Assembly (NCBI GenBank): GCA_016936015.1
Contig: JAFGPV010000013.1
Span: 1-34,940 of the forward strand
Direction: 5' to 3'
Source of the DNA: Pirellulales bacterium
Lineage (GTDB): Bacteria; Planctomycetota; Planctomycetia; Pirellulales; Thermoguttaceae
Length of the DNA stretch: 34,940 nt
Of this stretch, positions 8,501 to 16,166 are shown in pieces (position 1 is the first letter of the stretch; the number at the start of each line of letters is the position of its first letter). Below the pieces are notes generated by a model. That model had not been told where the DNA came from. It worked only from the letters and a program-made list of their open reading frames with translations, and made no database searches. A program made the position numbers and the translations under genes.

Positions 8501-9546
8501 GTTCGCTGGTGATCGAACGCGGATGGATTCAAACCTGGCTCGGCCGCGACGTCCGGCAGGATCGCGCCGTCTTTCAGTTTACCGGCAACCGAAAAGAATT
8601 GGCAATGCAGTTGCCCGGGGGCGCCGTCCTCTCGCCGCCGCTGGTCATGCTGGACGGTAAGCTCACGGCGGTGGCGTTTACTCCCCAAGGATCGGCCGCC
8701 TCGCCGCCGAACCGGGGCGAAGCGGCAAATCCAAGGGGGACAGTCCCCTTTTCGCTGCGCGAAAATGGGGATAGTCCCCCCGTCTCGCTGTTGATCCCCT
8801 TGGCGGACGATGGGCAATGGCGGCGGCACGTCCTGGAAGTCCAGTATCATTTTTCCGGCCCGCGCCCCCCGCCGGGAACCCTCCGCCTGGAATTCCCCCG
8901 CTTGGAGAAGGATACCTGGATCCGTCGGCTCTATTGGCAGTTGGTGTTGCCTTGCCAGGAGCACGTCCTGCTGAATCCCCCCGGCTTCGAGAACGAGAAC
9001 CGCTGGGGTTTCAGCGGTTGGGCCTGGTTCCGTCACGCGTTGCAAAGCCAGGCCGACCTGGAAAACTGGACCGGCGCCTCCCGGGCCGCGCCGCTGGAAG
9101 GCGTCAACGCCTTTCTCTTCAGCGCCGTGGGCAACGTCCCCGGCGGGGAAGTCTATACCATCAGTCGGGCCTGGCTTGTGTTTGGGGCCTCGGGAACGGC
9201 CTTGCTGGCGGCCCTGCTGTTGATTTACTGGCCCGCCGTGCGGCGTCCCCTCGTGCTGCTGTTGCTGGCGTCAGTCCTGGCGGTGCTTGGCGGATTGAAT
9301 CCCGACCCGGCCCTGCTGGTGGCGCAAACGGCGATTCTCGGAGTGCTGCTGGGCGGCGCCGTGGCCGTCTGGGAACGGATCTTCTCGCGCAGCAAACCCT
9401 TCCCGGCCGCCGAAACCGTCAGTATCACCGTCGGACGCAGTTCGATCCGGCAGTCCGTGGGCTTTTCCGACCTCTCTTCAACGCAGACCGTCCCGGCCTC
9501 GGAGCTTCCCCCCGCCGCGGCGCCGCCCTCCGAGGAGGCGCCATGA
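5536..9546 (+). CDS. Giant membrane-anchored protein A of unknown function
   Basis: A 1336-residue protein. I do not recognise a named family. The start at 5536 gives ten residues before a second ATG at 5566, which begins a good signal peptide (MRIGWRVVAALAVLLWGM...AAADEG); 5566 may be the true start. The body looks like beta-rich extracytoplasmic domains. Three hydrophobic segments close the protein (about residues 1212-1232, 1237-1254 and 1258-1279), followed by a roughly 55-residue polar tail. Near the mature N-terminus it has FYLPDED followed by YEDFIKLYHLQQQL, a pattern that recurs twice in the next gene. At least eight short stretches are encoded by palindromic repeats lying in frame, including five of the SPIFSAKKxGQSP type; they probably form surface loops. 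The stop overlaps the next start (ATGA), so the two genes are surely co-transcribed. Confidence 0.8.
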   Translation: MGFTHPGNRLMRIGWRVVAALAVLLWGMINIAAADEGPATRGETVRSAAEERPAVALASQESPGDNAESDLAPEPSPVTNLRSVPGEGRKSSEGGSPIFSVKKSGQSPNKAGGTPALQIEEERPAVFYLPDEDGRLQAVLDFRYEDFIKLYHLQQQLAGQEELPRYSIPKLTISGSEATEPFVKQPSPPAPLPDHYVVPGEGSRRAELTVKVQLVAHRRDWVRIPLRLNQALLTRPAEYQGEGEAVVHYQPEGDGYVCWLRCPSDKPQELTLSMAVPLTVMGQQTRLRLHVPAATESELKFRTPGVVSFGRVSEGALLLPPVDLPEGEPDPTEGDRPIFSAKKSGQPPKPGKEWTVRGLSGNFEFRWQQGGGKAPDSALVLEAVGNVVVRLDPRRVLSEASLTVRSFGAPCAGFQVRLPPGARLISSSSPAATITPVNDASSPGKSKTSPEGDSPIFSAKKLGQSPGMVEVRLNRPTTQPVEVQLATERIIDPERPPEWIELAGFEVPDAVRQWGTVAAAGPPNVQVYWGALHGARQIDAPPEALRIEGLTAAFEYAAQPYALPVRLAPRRTRIHLEAEYVFFVQPERVELDAKLAFAVRGSKVQSLQLLLPGWEFDGAGPETLVADEAVDCTKSGLLTLPLRQPATGQVELRLRAHRSIAPAAGKIEFLLPQPQSATVGAAVVAIVPADNVELIPDNQSLRGMIRQPSAPPLQLPPRQQEPLFYRSEGRLAAFAAEVRLHARRVETRIVSLIRPQERQTLVEQKFLLQVAYEPLDQVCFEVPEEAATKELEFRQGEKLLTAKVLEAGERASRPQSLTGHNVTPQEGQIEENNLMKIGPHPSPLPEGEGTKSPAGRVRMQVALPEAGIGLVEIQARYRLPPLAPGKEKPRGATVPLILPVDGVLGEHRAVVSPLPGMKIASQNKAWQPEVEGECPDSGEFFGESVTSEGESRIFSAKKLGPSPALVLRAEGRQDELKLAVEREPAAGRGSLVIERGWIQTWLGRDVRQDRAVFQFTGNRKELAMQLPGGAVLSPPLVMLDGKLTAVAFTPQGSAASPPNRGEAANPRGTVPFSLRENGDSPPVSLLIPLADDGQWRRHVLEVQYHFSGPRPPPGTLRLEFPRLEKDTWIRRLYWQLVLPCQEHVLLNPPGFENENRWGFSGWAWFRHALQSQADLENWTGASRAAPLEGVNAFLFSAVGNVPGGEVYTISRAWLVFGASGTALLAALLLIYWPAVRRPLVLLLLASVLAVLGGLNPDPALLVAQTAILGVLLGGAVAVWERIFSRSKPFPAAETVSITVGRSSIRQSVGFSDLSSTQTVPASELPPAAAPPSEEAP
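5745..5800 (+). repeat. In-frame palindromic repeat, CCCTC...GAGGGG family, long variant
   Basis: This stretch encodes PSPVTNLRSVPGEG inside protein A. The reverse complement of 30576-30630 in epmA is the same element and gives PANLRSVPGEG there, although the two proteins are unrelated. Confidence 0.75.
5815..5858 (+). repeat. In-frame palindromic repeat, GGGGACAGTCCC family, copy 1
   Basis: GGGGG.CAGTCCC-ATTTTTTC...GAAAAAAT-.GGGACAGTC.CC forms an imperfect palindrome and encodes GSPIFSVKKSGQSP. It is followed at 5867-5881 by a second small palindrome (CGGGCG-GGA-CGCCCG) encoding AGGTPA. Confidence 0.8.
6091..6143 (+). repeat. In-frame palindromic repeat, CCCTC...GAGGGG family, variant
   Basis: CCCTCACCCCCTGCCCCTCTCC and the reverse arm GGAGAGGGG flank an internal CACTACGTGGTG palindrome. 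It encodes SPPAPLPDHYVVPGEGS in protein A. Confidence 0.7.
6535..6578 (+). repeat. In-frame palindromic repeat, GGGGACAGTCCC family, copy 2
   Basis: It encodes GDRPIFSAKKSGQPP in protein A, in the same reading frame of the repeat as copies 1, 3 and 4. Confidence 0.8.
6888..6932 (+). repeat. In-frame palindromic repeat, GGGGACAGTCCC family, copy 3
   Basis: The best-preserved copy, GGGGGACAGTCCC-ATTTTTTCTGCGAAAAAAT-TGGGACAGTCCCC in structure. It encodes GDSPIFSAKKLGQSP. Confidence 0.85.
8049..8083 (+). repeat. In-frame palindromic repeat, CCCTCTCCC-AGA-GGGAGAGGG family
   Basis: A 9-base stem preceded by CCCTCACCCTAG. It encodes GPHPSPLPEGEG in protein A, almost the same peptide as PHPGPLPEGEG in EpmB. 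Confidence 0.8.
8379..8423 (+). repeat. In-frame palindromic repeat, GGGGACAGTCCC family, copy 4
   Basis: A diverged copy that encodes GESRIFSAKKLGPSP in protein A. Substitutions have broken several stem pairs but kept the frame open. Confidence 0.7.
8735..8780 (+). repeat. In-frame palindromic repeat, GGGGACAGTCCCC family, copy 5 (variant)
   Basis: GGGGGACAGTCCCCTTTTCGC...GCGAAAATGGGGATAGTCCCCC. It encodes GTVPFSLRENGDSPP, a variant of the other four copies in this gene. Confidence 0.75.
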
Positions 9547-12500
9547 AAAGGATTCAGGGTTCAGGGTTCAGGGTTCAGGGAGGGATTGACTCTGGTTCCG
9601 AAACTCCGGCTTCGGAACCGAGGCAGGGTTCCCAAACCGGAGCTTGGGAACCAGGTCAAATTTGGATTGCAAATTGCAAATTTTTCTGCATTCTATTGGC
9701 GAGCTTCTGTCTGCTCTGGTTGTGGATTGGCGCCGAGGCGGCGGAAGACGCTCCGTCGCCGCTGCGCTTTCGGCGGATCGGCGTGCCGGCCGACCGGCTG
9801 GCGGAGGCGGCCGACGGAAAGGAAAAATACCTGCCCCTCAGCGCCCGGGAATTCCAACGGTTGCTGGACCGATTGCACGCCCCGTCCGGCCGCGGCGAAG
9901 CGACTGCCGGCGCGGAAATCCGCTCTGCCGAGTATCGGGCGCAACTGTCCGACGAGGGCGTCCTGACGGGGCGGGTGGAACTGGAGATTCGGAAATCGGA
10001 CCAGGGCGCCGTGTTTCTGCCGCTTTCGCCCTGCCGCCTGGCCGTCAGCAAGGCTTGGTGGAGCGATCCTGCTAGCCCTCACCCTAACCCTCTCCCAAAA
10101 GGAGAGGGGACTTCACAATCGAAAACCCAGCCGGCAATCGTCGGCGTCGACGCCCGGGGCGAAACCGGGGTGTTGGTGGAACGTTCGGGCCGGCTCCTTG
10201 GAGATTGGTCCCTGCGGGGCCGGCAGGAAACCGGCAACCGTTGGGAATATCTCATTGCCGGGCCGGTTTGCCCGGTAAGCAAACTGACATTGGAACTGCC
10301 CGACACGCTACGGCCGGAGGCGGAGGCGGTTGCAGTAGATGAGCAAAATGAGAAAGTATCTTCTAGTAGCCGGCGGCTAACAGCCGCCGAGGATTATGTG
10401 GATTCACCCGCGGCGACTGTTAGCCGCCGGCTAGGCAACACGTGGCGTATCCAATGGACCGGTTCGGCCCCGCTGCGTCTGCTGTTGAGGGAGTGCCCGG
10501 CCGGTAGGATAGTTTGTCAACCTGTCCTTCGGGAGTCGCGGGTTTATGAGTGTACGGAGCGGGGTTTGAGCGTTTCGGCCCAATGGCGGATCCGGCCCTC
10601 CGAGCAATCATGCCGCGAAGTGCGGGTGCTTATGGATCCCGGCCTGCGGCTGATCGCCGCGCGGTACGGCGACCAGGAGGTTCCCTGGACCGTCTCGCCG
10701 CTGCCCGATGCTCAGGGAGAGCGGGCCGTCATTGCGTTGCCGCGTCGCCTTCCGGCCGGCGGGCGGATCCTACGGCTGGGGGCCATCGCTCCGCTGACAC
10801 TCGAAAGGTCGTGGCGCCTGCCCCGGCTTCGTCCCGAGAATCTCCTCTGGGAAGACGGCGAGATGATTCTGATCGTTCCGGCGGCGTTTGACTTGCAAGA
10901 ACTCCGGCCGCAGGACTGCCGCCAGACGGCGGTTACGTCCCTCGGCGAGCCGCTGCCGGGAGAAAGCTTCCAGTTTCAGCCCTTTCGGGCCGAAGCGACC
11001 GCGACGATCTGGCTGGCGCGCCGGCAGTCCCGGCTGGCGGCGGTAACGGCCACGACCGTGGAGATCGGCAGCGGCGAGGTCGCGGCACAGGTGGTTGTGG
11101 ACGTGCACTCCGCCGACGCCCTGCAACTGTCCCAGGCCGCCCAGATCGCTCCGCATTGGTGGATCGACGCGGTCGAGTCCACGCCGCCGCAGCAGGTCCT
11201 CGACTGGAGCGTGGAATCCCAGTCGGAAGAGACGCGGAGGTTGCGATTGGATCTCGCCCGGGGATCGACTTCTGACCGGAATTGGAGATTGACCTTCCGC
11301 GCCCGCCGGCTCCGCGTGCCGGGAAAAAACATCCTTCGCCTGGAAGATCTCCTTCCCCTGCACTTTGCCGCGCCGTTGTCGGGTCGGCGGCTGGCGGCCG
11401 TGAAAACGACCGGACCTTACGAATTGCAGGTTCGCCGGGAGGAGTCCGCCAAATGCTTGGCGCTTTCCGAACTCTCCCCGGAAGAGTTGGGATTATTTGC
11501 CGCGCCGCCCGGGCCGCTGGTGTTCGAGGAGGAGGCCTCCGCCGCCGTCGAACTGACCCTGAAAAAACAACGACCGCAATACGCCGGCAGCGTTCGGGTT
11601 GAAGTTTTTGCCCGGGAAAACCGCCTGCACGAGACCTTCGCCTTGCGGTGCCGGCCCGAATCCGGTCCGCTGGACCGCGTGCTGGTCCGGCTCTTTCCGG
11701 CGGTGCCGACTCCGCCGCGGTGGACAGTGGCGGGGGAAGAAGGACCTTCGCTCTCCGCCCGGCGCTGGACGGCGGACGAACAGGCCGCGGCCGGCTGGTC
11801 GGACGCCGGAGAAACCTGGGAACTGACGCTCCGCCGTCCGCACCCGATGCCGCTGGAGATATGCGGCATGCGCGAGCGGGCCTTCACCGGGCCGACGCCG
11901 ATCGTGCTGGCTTCGCTGCCGGAGGCGTCGGCGGAAGAGGGTCTGGCGGTCCTCCGCAGCCCGGCCGCCGCCGCCGTGCGGATCGACAACCGGGGACTGA
12001 AATCCCTGCCGCCCGAACCGTCTCCCGGCCCCTCCGTCTCCCGGATCCGCGGCGTCTTCCGTTACGATCCGGCACGCGACGTCGCGTCGGCCCGGGAACC
12101 GCCACTTTCGGTAGCGCCGGCCGCCGCGCCGGACGTTCCCCCGGTGTTCGTCTGGAAAGGGCGATTGGAATCGTGGTATTCCACCTCCGGCGCCACGCGG
12201 CACGCGGCGCGCTACGTGGTGCAGAATTCCGCCGCCGAGGCGCTGCGGTTCACGTTGCCGGAGGGCGTGTCGCGGGAGGATCTCCCCGGCGTGTGGATCG
12301 ACGACCAGCCGGCGGCTTGGCGGACGGTTCCGGTTCGGTCGGCGGACGGCGCTTCGTGCGGGCCCGTGGCGCTTTCCGTGCCGCTTCCCGCTAAAGAGCG
12401 GCCGATCACGGTGACGTTGGAATACCGAAGTGCGCCGACGCCGCTAAAAAGCGTGGGACGCCTGACGCCGCCGTGGTGCCGGCCGGATGTTCCCCTGTTG

Positions 12501-15500
12501 GATCAATCCTGGACGCTGTGGCTCCCGCCGGGCTACGAGGCCGTCGATAAAACGGCGGATTCCCAAGACTTTTTCAGACCGATCCCTCCCGCTCGGCGAC
12601 TATTCGGTCCTCTGGAACGCGCGTCTCCCCAGGGAGCCTTTTGCGGCCGGGACGCCGACCGGTGGACGGCCGCCGAGGTTCCGCTATCGGACGACGATTC
12701 CACGGCGGTTACCTACGCCTACCGGTCGACGTGGCAATTGCTGGGGATGACGGTCTTTCTGGCAACCGTGGGCTTGGTGTGCTGGAGAGCGAAAAAACGA
12801 GCCGCGTCCCCTTTTTCAGGCATCGGCCTGTTGATCGGCGGGGGAATTCTGGGACTGGCGGCCCTCTGGATCCCCGAGCCGTTTGCGCCGCTGGCGACCG
12901 GTGGATTCCTGGCGGTCCTTTTCTGCGTGGTCCTCCGGATATTCCCGAAAAAGGAGCTGATGCTAATTTCCCGGGTCGGTTCGGAGGAGCCAACGGAAAA
13001 AACAGTTCTGACCCCTTTTTTGCCGTGGTTTCTGATGGGAGCGGTCCTGGGGTGCGGCGGGTTTTTAGAAGCCGCCGAGACGGCTTCCGCCCCGCCGACC
13101 GTCGGCGAGCCGTTCCGCGTGCTGGTCCCCATCGACCAGCGGAAGCAACCCGTGGGAGAGAGCGTCTACCTGCCCGAGCCGCTGTACCGGGAACTCTATC
13201 GCCGGACGGCCGCGTTGGCCCCGCAGCCGCAGGGATGGTTTCTGTCCGGGGCGGAGTACGAAGGGACGTGGATTCGGGAATCGGCAAGCGGCCGCGTGAC
13301 GCTGAAGTCCTTCGGCGCCGAATATACGCTGCGGGTGTTTGCCGGTCCGGCACGCGTGCGTTTGCCCTTCCGCCGCGACCAGGTGTCGCCGGCCCCCGAC
13401 GGCGTCACGCTCGACGGCCAACCTGCGCTTCTTCGCTGGGAGGCGGACGGTTCCGCCGGGGTGTTGGAGGTTCGCGACCCGGGAAAATACCGGCTCCGCT
13501 GCGCGTTGCAGCCGGCGGTGCGGAGCGCCCTCGGCACGTACACGGCGGAAGTCCGCGTGCCGCCGATCGCCTCGGCCCGGTGGAGACTGAATTTTCCAGC
13601 CGGGACGACGGGAGTCGAGGTCCCCGAGGCACTGGGGCGGATCGAGCAAGGAGACCGTCCCTCGCGGCTGACGGCGGCCTTGGGTCCGGTCGAGACGCTT
13701 GTCGTCCGGTGGCCGGAGTCGGGACGCCCGGAAACCGCCGCCGAGGTCGAAGAGTTCCTCTGGTTGAAGGTCCAGCCTGGCGCGGTGGTGGCGGACGCGC
13801 GTTGGAAACTCCGGCCGGGCAGCCGTCCCGTCCGGCGTCTTTCACTTCGGGTGGAATCGTCGTGGCGGCTCCGGCGCGGCCCCGACGCACAGGCTCCCGC
13901 CGTGCAGTCGGCCGTCCTGCCGGACGGACGGCAGGAGATGACCCTCGAGTGGCCCCGGCCGTTGACGGAAGAAGCGACGGTGGACTTGTCGTTCTTACGG
14001 TCGGGGGCCTCGGGAGCGGGCGCCCTGCGGATTCCCGAGATCCGGCTCGAAAAAATCCGGCCCGTCCGACGCTGGTTGGCCGTCACGCTCGATCGGCGTT
14101 TGGAATACGAAACCGGAAAGGGAAGCGGCTGCCTGGCGCCGGAGGGGATCCCGGGCGACGAGTTCCTCAAGGCCTGGGGCGCCGCCGACACGCCGCCGAC
14201 GTTGGCGTATCGGTTGCCAGCCGAGGAACCGGAGTGGATCCTTTTTCTTCGTCCTCGGCCCGCGGAAGTCCGCTGGGAGCCGACGCTGAACCTGCTGGTC
14301 GGCCGGGAGGCCGCGGAGGTCATTTTTGACGCGGAAATCATCACCGACGCCGGGTACGTCTTTCAGCATCGGATTGCCGCGCCGCCGGAGTGGCACGTGG
14401 AAGGCGTCTCGCTCCGCCAGGAGGGCAGCCCGCGGCTCCGCCGCTGGACCCGATTGCCCGACGGCACGCTGACGCTGTTCCTTCAGGGACCGGCCGACGG
14501 CAAGCAGCAATTGCAGTTGCGGGGGATCCTGCCGCTATCGAGTCTCGGAAAAGACATGTCCGGTAGCCGGCGGCTAACAGCCGCCGAGAAGCACGGAATA
14601 TCCCCCTCGGCGGCTGTTAGCCGCCGGCTATTGAATTCGACTTCGTCTTTCCAATTCTCCATGAAGGGGCCAATTCAAAATGCAGCCTCCCGGGGCGTTG
14701 CGGAGAAAGAAGTTTGCAAATTCCTGCTGCCGCGTCTGCAACTCGAGTCCGCCCCGGCGGAGACGCTTTCCGTACAGATCTATCAAGCGCCAGGAGTACG
14801 GGTGAAGGTTTCGACGCCGGAGGCGGTGGAAGACGAAACGCCGCCGCCCCATCCGGAAGCCGCAATGCGCGGCCGCCTGGTCCGGGCCTTCCGCCTCGAC
14901 GGGGCGTCGCCCGCAGCAGTGGAACTGACCGTCTCCGCCGTTCCGCAGGCTCAAAAGGAAAAGGTCCGCCGCGAGGACGCGCCGCACGAAAAGCCGCATG
15001 CGACGTCCCGCGCCGCTGCCCTGCCGCGCACGGCCAAGGTGCGGCTGGCGGACGTCCGCTTAGCCTGGCAGGCGGACGGAACCTGTCAGGGCGTGGCCGA
15101 GTTCGATCTCGATCCCGCCGGCAGGACGACGTGTTCCCTGCGCCTGCCGGCCGAACTGCGGTTGCTCTCGGCGGCCGTCGACGGGACGGCGGCGCTGCCG
15201 CAGACGGGCGCGGCCGGCCGGTGGCAAGTGCCGCTCCACTCCGCGCACCTGCCGCAACGGATCACGGCGGTCTTTCAAGGGCGGATATCCGAACCGTCGG
15301 GACCGGGTGAACGCCGGTTCTCCGCCCCGGTCCCGGGAGAGTTGGCGGTGGAAAAGACCTTCTGGACGTTGGCCGGTCCGCCGTCGCTCCGCCCGATTCC
15401 ACCCGACGAAACGCCGCCGAAATCCGAGGTCCAACTGGCCTTCCGCCGCCTGGAAAATCTGGCCGCCGTGCAGCAAACCGCCGCCCGGCGTCTGTCCGAC

Positions 15501-16076
15501 GATCCGGAAGAATCCCGACGATGGTATCCCCCGGCGCTGCGGCAGTGGATGGCCTGCGTTGCGGCAGCGCGGCAATCAATGGTTTCCCTGGAAAAATCTC
15601 CGGAGGGGAAGGCGATGCAGAAGCGGTTGGCCGCCCTGGAACGGGAGCATGTCGATCTTGTCCGGCGACTGGGGCTGGATGAAATCCGGAAGCAAATCCT
15701 CGCCGAATCCTCCCCGGCCGACGCCGCCGCGGAGTGGGAGAATCTCTTTCCTCCTCGCCGATCCCGGATCGCGTTCGCCTTGAAGGGTTCCGTTCCGACG
15801 CTGACGCTGGAATACGAGCAAGTGTCGCAGCCTGCCGCCGGCTCCCGGATTCGGGCCACCGTGCTGTTTCTTGGCGGCGCCGTGTTGGCGGGTTGGGGTT
15901 GGCGCCGGGGTCTCTGGAGCCGGCTCCTCCGCGAACGTCCGTATTCCGTGGCCGTCGCCTGCGGCCTAGCCTGGTGGTGCTGGTTCTGGCCGAGTCTGCT
16001 CGGCGTCGTTATCGTCCTGTTGGCGCTGCTGGCCAAGTGCCGCGTCTGGTTCCAGATTCGGGGTGGCACGCCCTGA
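9543..16076 (+). CDS. Giant membrane-anchored protein B of unknown function, two fused modules
   Basis: A 2177-residue protein if it starts at the ATG overlapping the previous stop (ATGA). The open frame extends back to 8817, but that part lies inside gene A. I do not recognise a named family. After a repeat-derived N-terminus there is a signal/anchor segment (about residues 45-66). Module 1 follows, starting with KYLPLSAREFQRLLDRL, and ends in hydrophobic segments (about 1066-1081 and 1095-1136). A second signal-like segment (FLPWFLMGAVLGCGGFLEAAE, about 1159-1179) precedes module 2, which starts with VYLPEPLYRELYRR. C-terminal membrane segments lie near 2106-2121 and 2134-2169. The YLP plus amphipathic-helix start matches that of protein A, so three related modules sit in two genes. 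In-frame palindromes lie at 10076, 10367 and 14564. The last codons and the stop lie in the left arm of a 31-base inverted repeat. Confidence 0.8.
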   Translation: MKRIQGSGFRVQGGIDSGSETPASEPRQGSQTGAWEPGQIWIANCKFFCILLASFCLLWLWIGAEAAEDAPSPLRFRRIGVPADRLAEAADGKEKYLPLSAREFQRLLDRLHAPSGRGEATAGAEIRSAEYRAQLSDEGVLTGRVELEIRKSDQGAVFLPLSPCRLAVSKAWWSDPASPHPNPLPKGEGTSQSKTQPAIVGVDARGETGVLVERSGRLLGDWSLRGRQETGNRWEYLIAGPVCPVSKLTLELPDTLRPEAEAVAVDEQNEKVSSSSRRLTAAEDYVDSPAATVSRRLGNTWRIQWTGSAPLRLLLRECPAGRIVCQPVLRESRVYECTERGLSVSAQWRIRPSEQSCREVRVLMDPGLRLIAARYGDQEVPWTVSPLPDAQGERAVIALPRRLPAGGRILRLGAIAPLTLERSWRLPRLRPENLLWEDGEMILIVPAAFDLQELRPQDCRQTAVTSLGEPLPGESFQFQPFRAEATATIWLARRQSRLAAVTATTVEIGSGEVAAQVVVDVHSADALQLSQAAQIAPHWWIDAVESTPPQQVLDWSVESQSEETRRLRLDLARGSTSDRNWRLTFRARRLRVPGKNILRLEDLLPLHFAAPLSGRRLAAVKTTGPYELQVRREESAKCLALSELSPEELGLFAAPPGPLVFEEEASAAVELTLKKQRPQYAGSVRVEVFARENRLHETFALRCRPESGPLDRVLVRLFPAVPTPPRWTVAGEEGPSLSARRWTADEQAAAGWSDAGETWELTLRRPHPMPLEICGMRERAFTGPTPIVLASLPEASAEEGLAVLRSPAAAAVRIDNRGLKSLPPEPSPGPSVSRIRGVFRYDPARDVASAREPPLSVAPAAAPDVPPVFVWKGRLESWYSTSGATRHAARYVVQNSAAEALRFTLPEGVSREDLPGVWIDDQPAAWRTVPVRSADGASCGPVALSVPLPAKERPITVTLEYRSAPTPLKSVGRLTPPWCRPDVPLLDQSWTLWLPPGYEAVDKTADSQDFFRPIPPARRLFGPLERASPQGAFCGRDADRWTAAEVPLSDDDSTAVTYAYRSTWQLLGMTVFLATVGLVCWRAKKRAASPFSGIGLLIGGGILGLAALWIPEPFAPLATGGFLAVLFCVVLRIFPKKELMLISRVGSEEPTEKTVLTPFLPWFLMGAVLGCGGFLEAAETASAPPTVGEPFRVLVPIDQRKQPVGESVYLPEPLYRELYRRTAALAPQPQGWFLSGAEYEGTWIRESASGRVTLKSFGAEYTLRVFAGPARVRLPFRRDQVSPAPDGVTLDGQPALLRWEADGSAGVLEVRDPGKYRLRCALQPAVRSALGTYTAEVRVPPIASARWRLNFPAGTTGVEVPEALGRIEQGDRPSRLTAALGPVETLVVRWPESGRPETAAEVEEFLWLKVQPGAVVADARWKLRPGSRPVRRLSLRVESSWRLRRGPDAQAPAVQSAVLPDGRQEMTLEWPRPLTEEATVDLSFLRSGASGAGALRIPEIRLEKIRPVRRWLAVTLDRRLEYETGKGSGCLAPEGIPGDEFLKAWGAADTPPTLAYRLPAEEPEWILFLRPRPAEVRWEPTLNLLVGREAAEVIFDAEIITDAGYVFQHRIAAPPEWHVEGVSLRQEGSPRLRRWTRLPDGTLTLFLQGPADGKQQLQLRGILPLSSLGKDMSGSRRLTAAEKHGISPSAAVSRRLLNSTSSFQFSMKGPIQNAASRGVAEKEVCKFLLPRLQLESAPAETLSVQIYQAPGVRVKVSTPEAVEDETPPPHPEAAMRGRLVRAFRLDGASPAAVELTVSAVPQAQKEKVRREDAPHEKPHATSRAAALPRTAKVRLADVRLAWQADGTCQGVAEFDLDPAGRTTCSLRLPAELRLLSAAVDGTAALPQTGAAGRWQVPLHSAHLPQRITAVFQGRISEPSGPGERRFSAPVPGELAVEKTFWTLAGPPSLRPIPPDETPPKSEVQLAFRRLENLAAVQQTAARRLSDDPEESRRWYPPALRQWMACVAAARQSMVSLEKSPEGKAMQKRLAALEREHVDLVRRLGLDEIRKQILAESSPADAAAEWENLFPPRRSRIAFALKGSVPTLTLEYEQVSQPAAGSRIRATVLFLGGAVLAGWGWRRGLWSRLLRERPYSVAVACGLAWWCWFWPSLLGVVIVLLALLAKCRVWFQIRGGTP
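9549..9580. repeat. Four tandem TTCAGGG heptamers at the start of gene B
   Basis: Direct repeats of (T)TCAGGGT, starting five bases after the ATG, encode IQGSGFRVQG. Such heptamer runs are more usual between genes, which suggests that the N-terminus of protein B was extended by repeat sequence. Confidence 0.75.
9594..9652. repeat. Double hairpin within the N-terminal codons of gene B
   Basis: Two perfect 9-base stems: GGTTCCGAA/TTCGGAACC (9594-9619) and GGTTCCCAA/TTGGGAACC (9627-9652). They encode residues 18-37 or so, just before the hydrophobic signal segment. Immediately after is an AT-rich stretch (TTGCAAATTGCAAATTT) resembling the one at 24549-24584. Confidence 0.75.
10076..10110 (+). 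repeat. In-frame palindromic repeat, CCCTAACCCTCTCCC...GGAGAGGGG family
   Basis: It encodes ASPHPNPLPKGEGT in protein B (including flanking codons). The identical 14 residues occur in EpmA, encoded by 30503-30535 and flanks. Confidence 0.85.
10367..10433 (+). repeat. In-frame double-hairpin repeat, TAGCCGGCGGCTAACAGCCGCCG family, copy 1
   Basis: The outer arms 10367-10389 and 10411-10433 match in inverted orientation at 22 of 23 bases. Each arm is itself a CGGCGGC/GCCGCCG-type hairpin, though one stem of the right arm is broken by the mismatch. It encodes SRRLTAAE...SPAATVSRRL in protein B. Confidence 0.85.
12951..12962 (+). promoter_or_regulatory. Possible internal ribosome binding site and start within gene B
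   Basis: AAGGAG (12951-12956) stands three bases before an in-frame ATG (12960-12962). Translation from here would give a protein of about 1038 residues beginning shortly before a second signal-like segment (about 20-40 residues in) and containing only module 2. The spacing is short, so this is a possibility only; the frame is uninterrupted from module 1. Confidence 0.35.
14564..14630 (+). repeat. In-frame double-hairpin repeat, TAGCCGGCGGCTAACAGCCGCCG family, copy 2
   Basis: The outer arms 14564-14588 and 14606-14630 are perfect 25-base inverted copies with a 17-base spacer, and each arm folds on itself. It encodes SRRLTAAE...SPSAAVSRRL, the same peptide as copy 1 about 1400 residues earlier. 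Confidence 0.9.
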
Positions 16077-16137
16077 GGAACGAAGGGCGTGTTTTCCCCG
16101 GTCCACCACGCCCTTCGTTCCTCAGGGCGTGCCACCC
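16061..16137. repeat. 31-base perfect inverted repeat spanning the stop codon of gene B
   Basis: The arms 16061-16091 and 16107-16137 are perfect inverted copies separated by 15 bases. Within each arm CACGCCCT and AGGGCGTG form an 8-base hairpin, so this is again a double-hairpin element. The left arm supplies the last codons (GGTP) and the TGA of gene B. No T-run follows, so a standard intrinsic terminator is unlikely, although such a stem could protect the mRNA 3' end. Confidence 0.9.
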
Positions 16138-16166
16138 AATGTCGACCTATACGATGATTATGCGAC

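Noticed and set aside
8817-9542. Upstream extension of gene B to 8817
   Set aside because: This part overlaps the end of gene A in another frame and reads as Arg/Pro/Gly-rich nonsense; the ATG at 9543 overlapping the stop of gene A is a normal coupled start.
12641-14329. 562-codon ORF in the +2 frame of gene B
   Set aside because: Shadow frame; its composition is Arg/Gly/Pro-rich without motifs, while the gene B frame continues on both sides.
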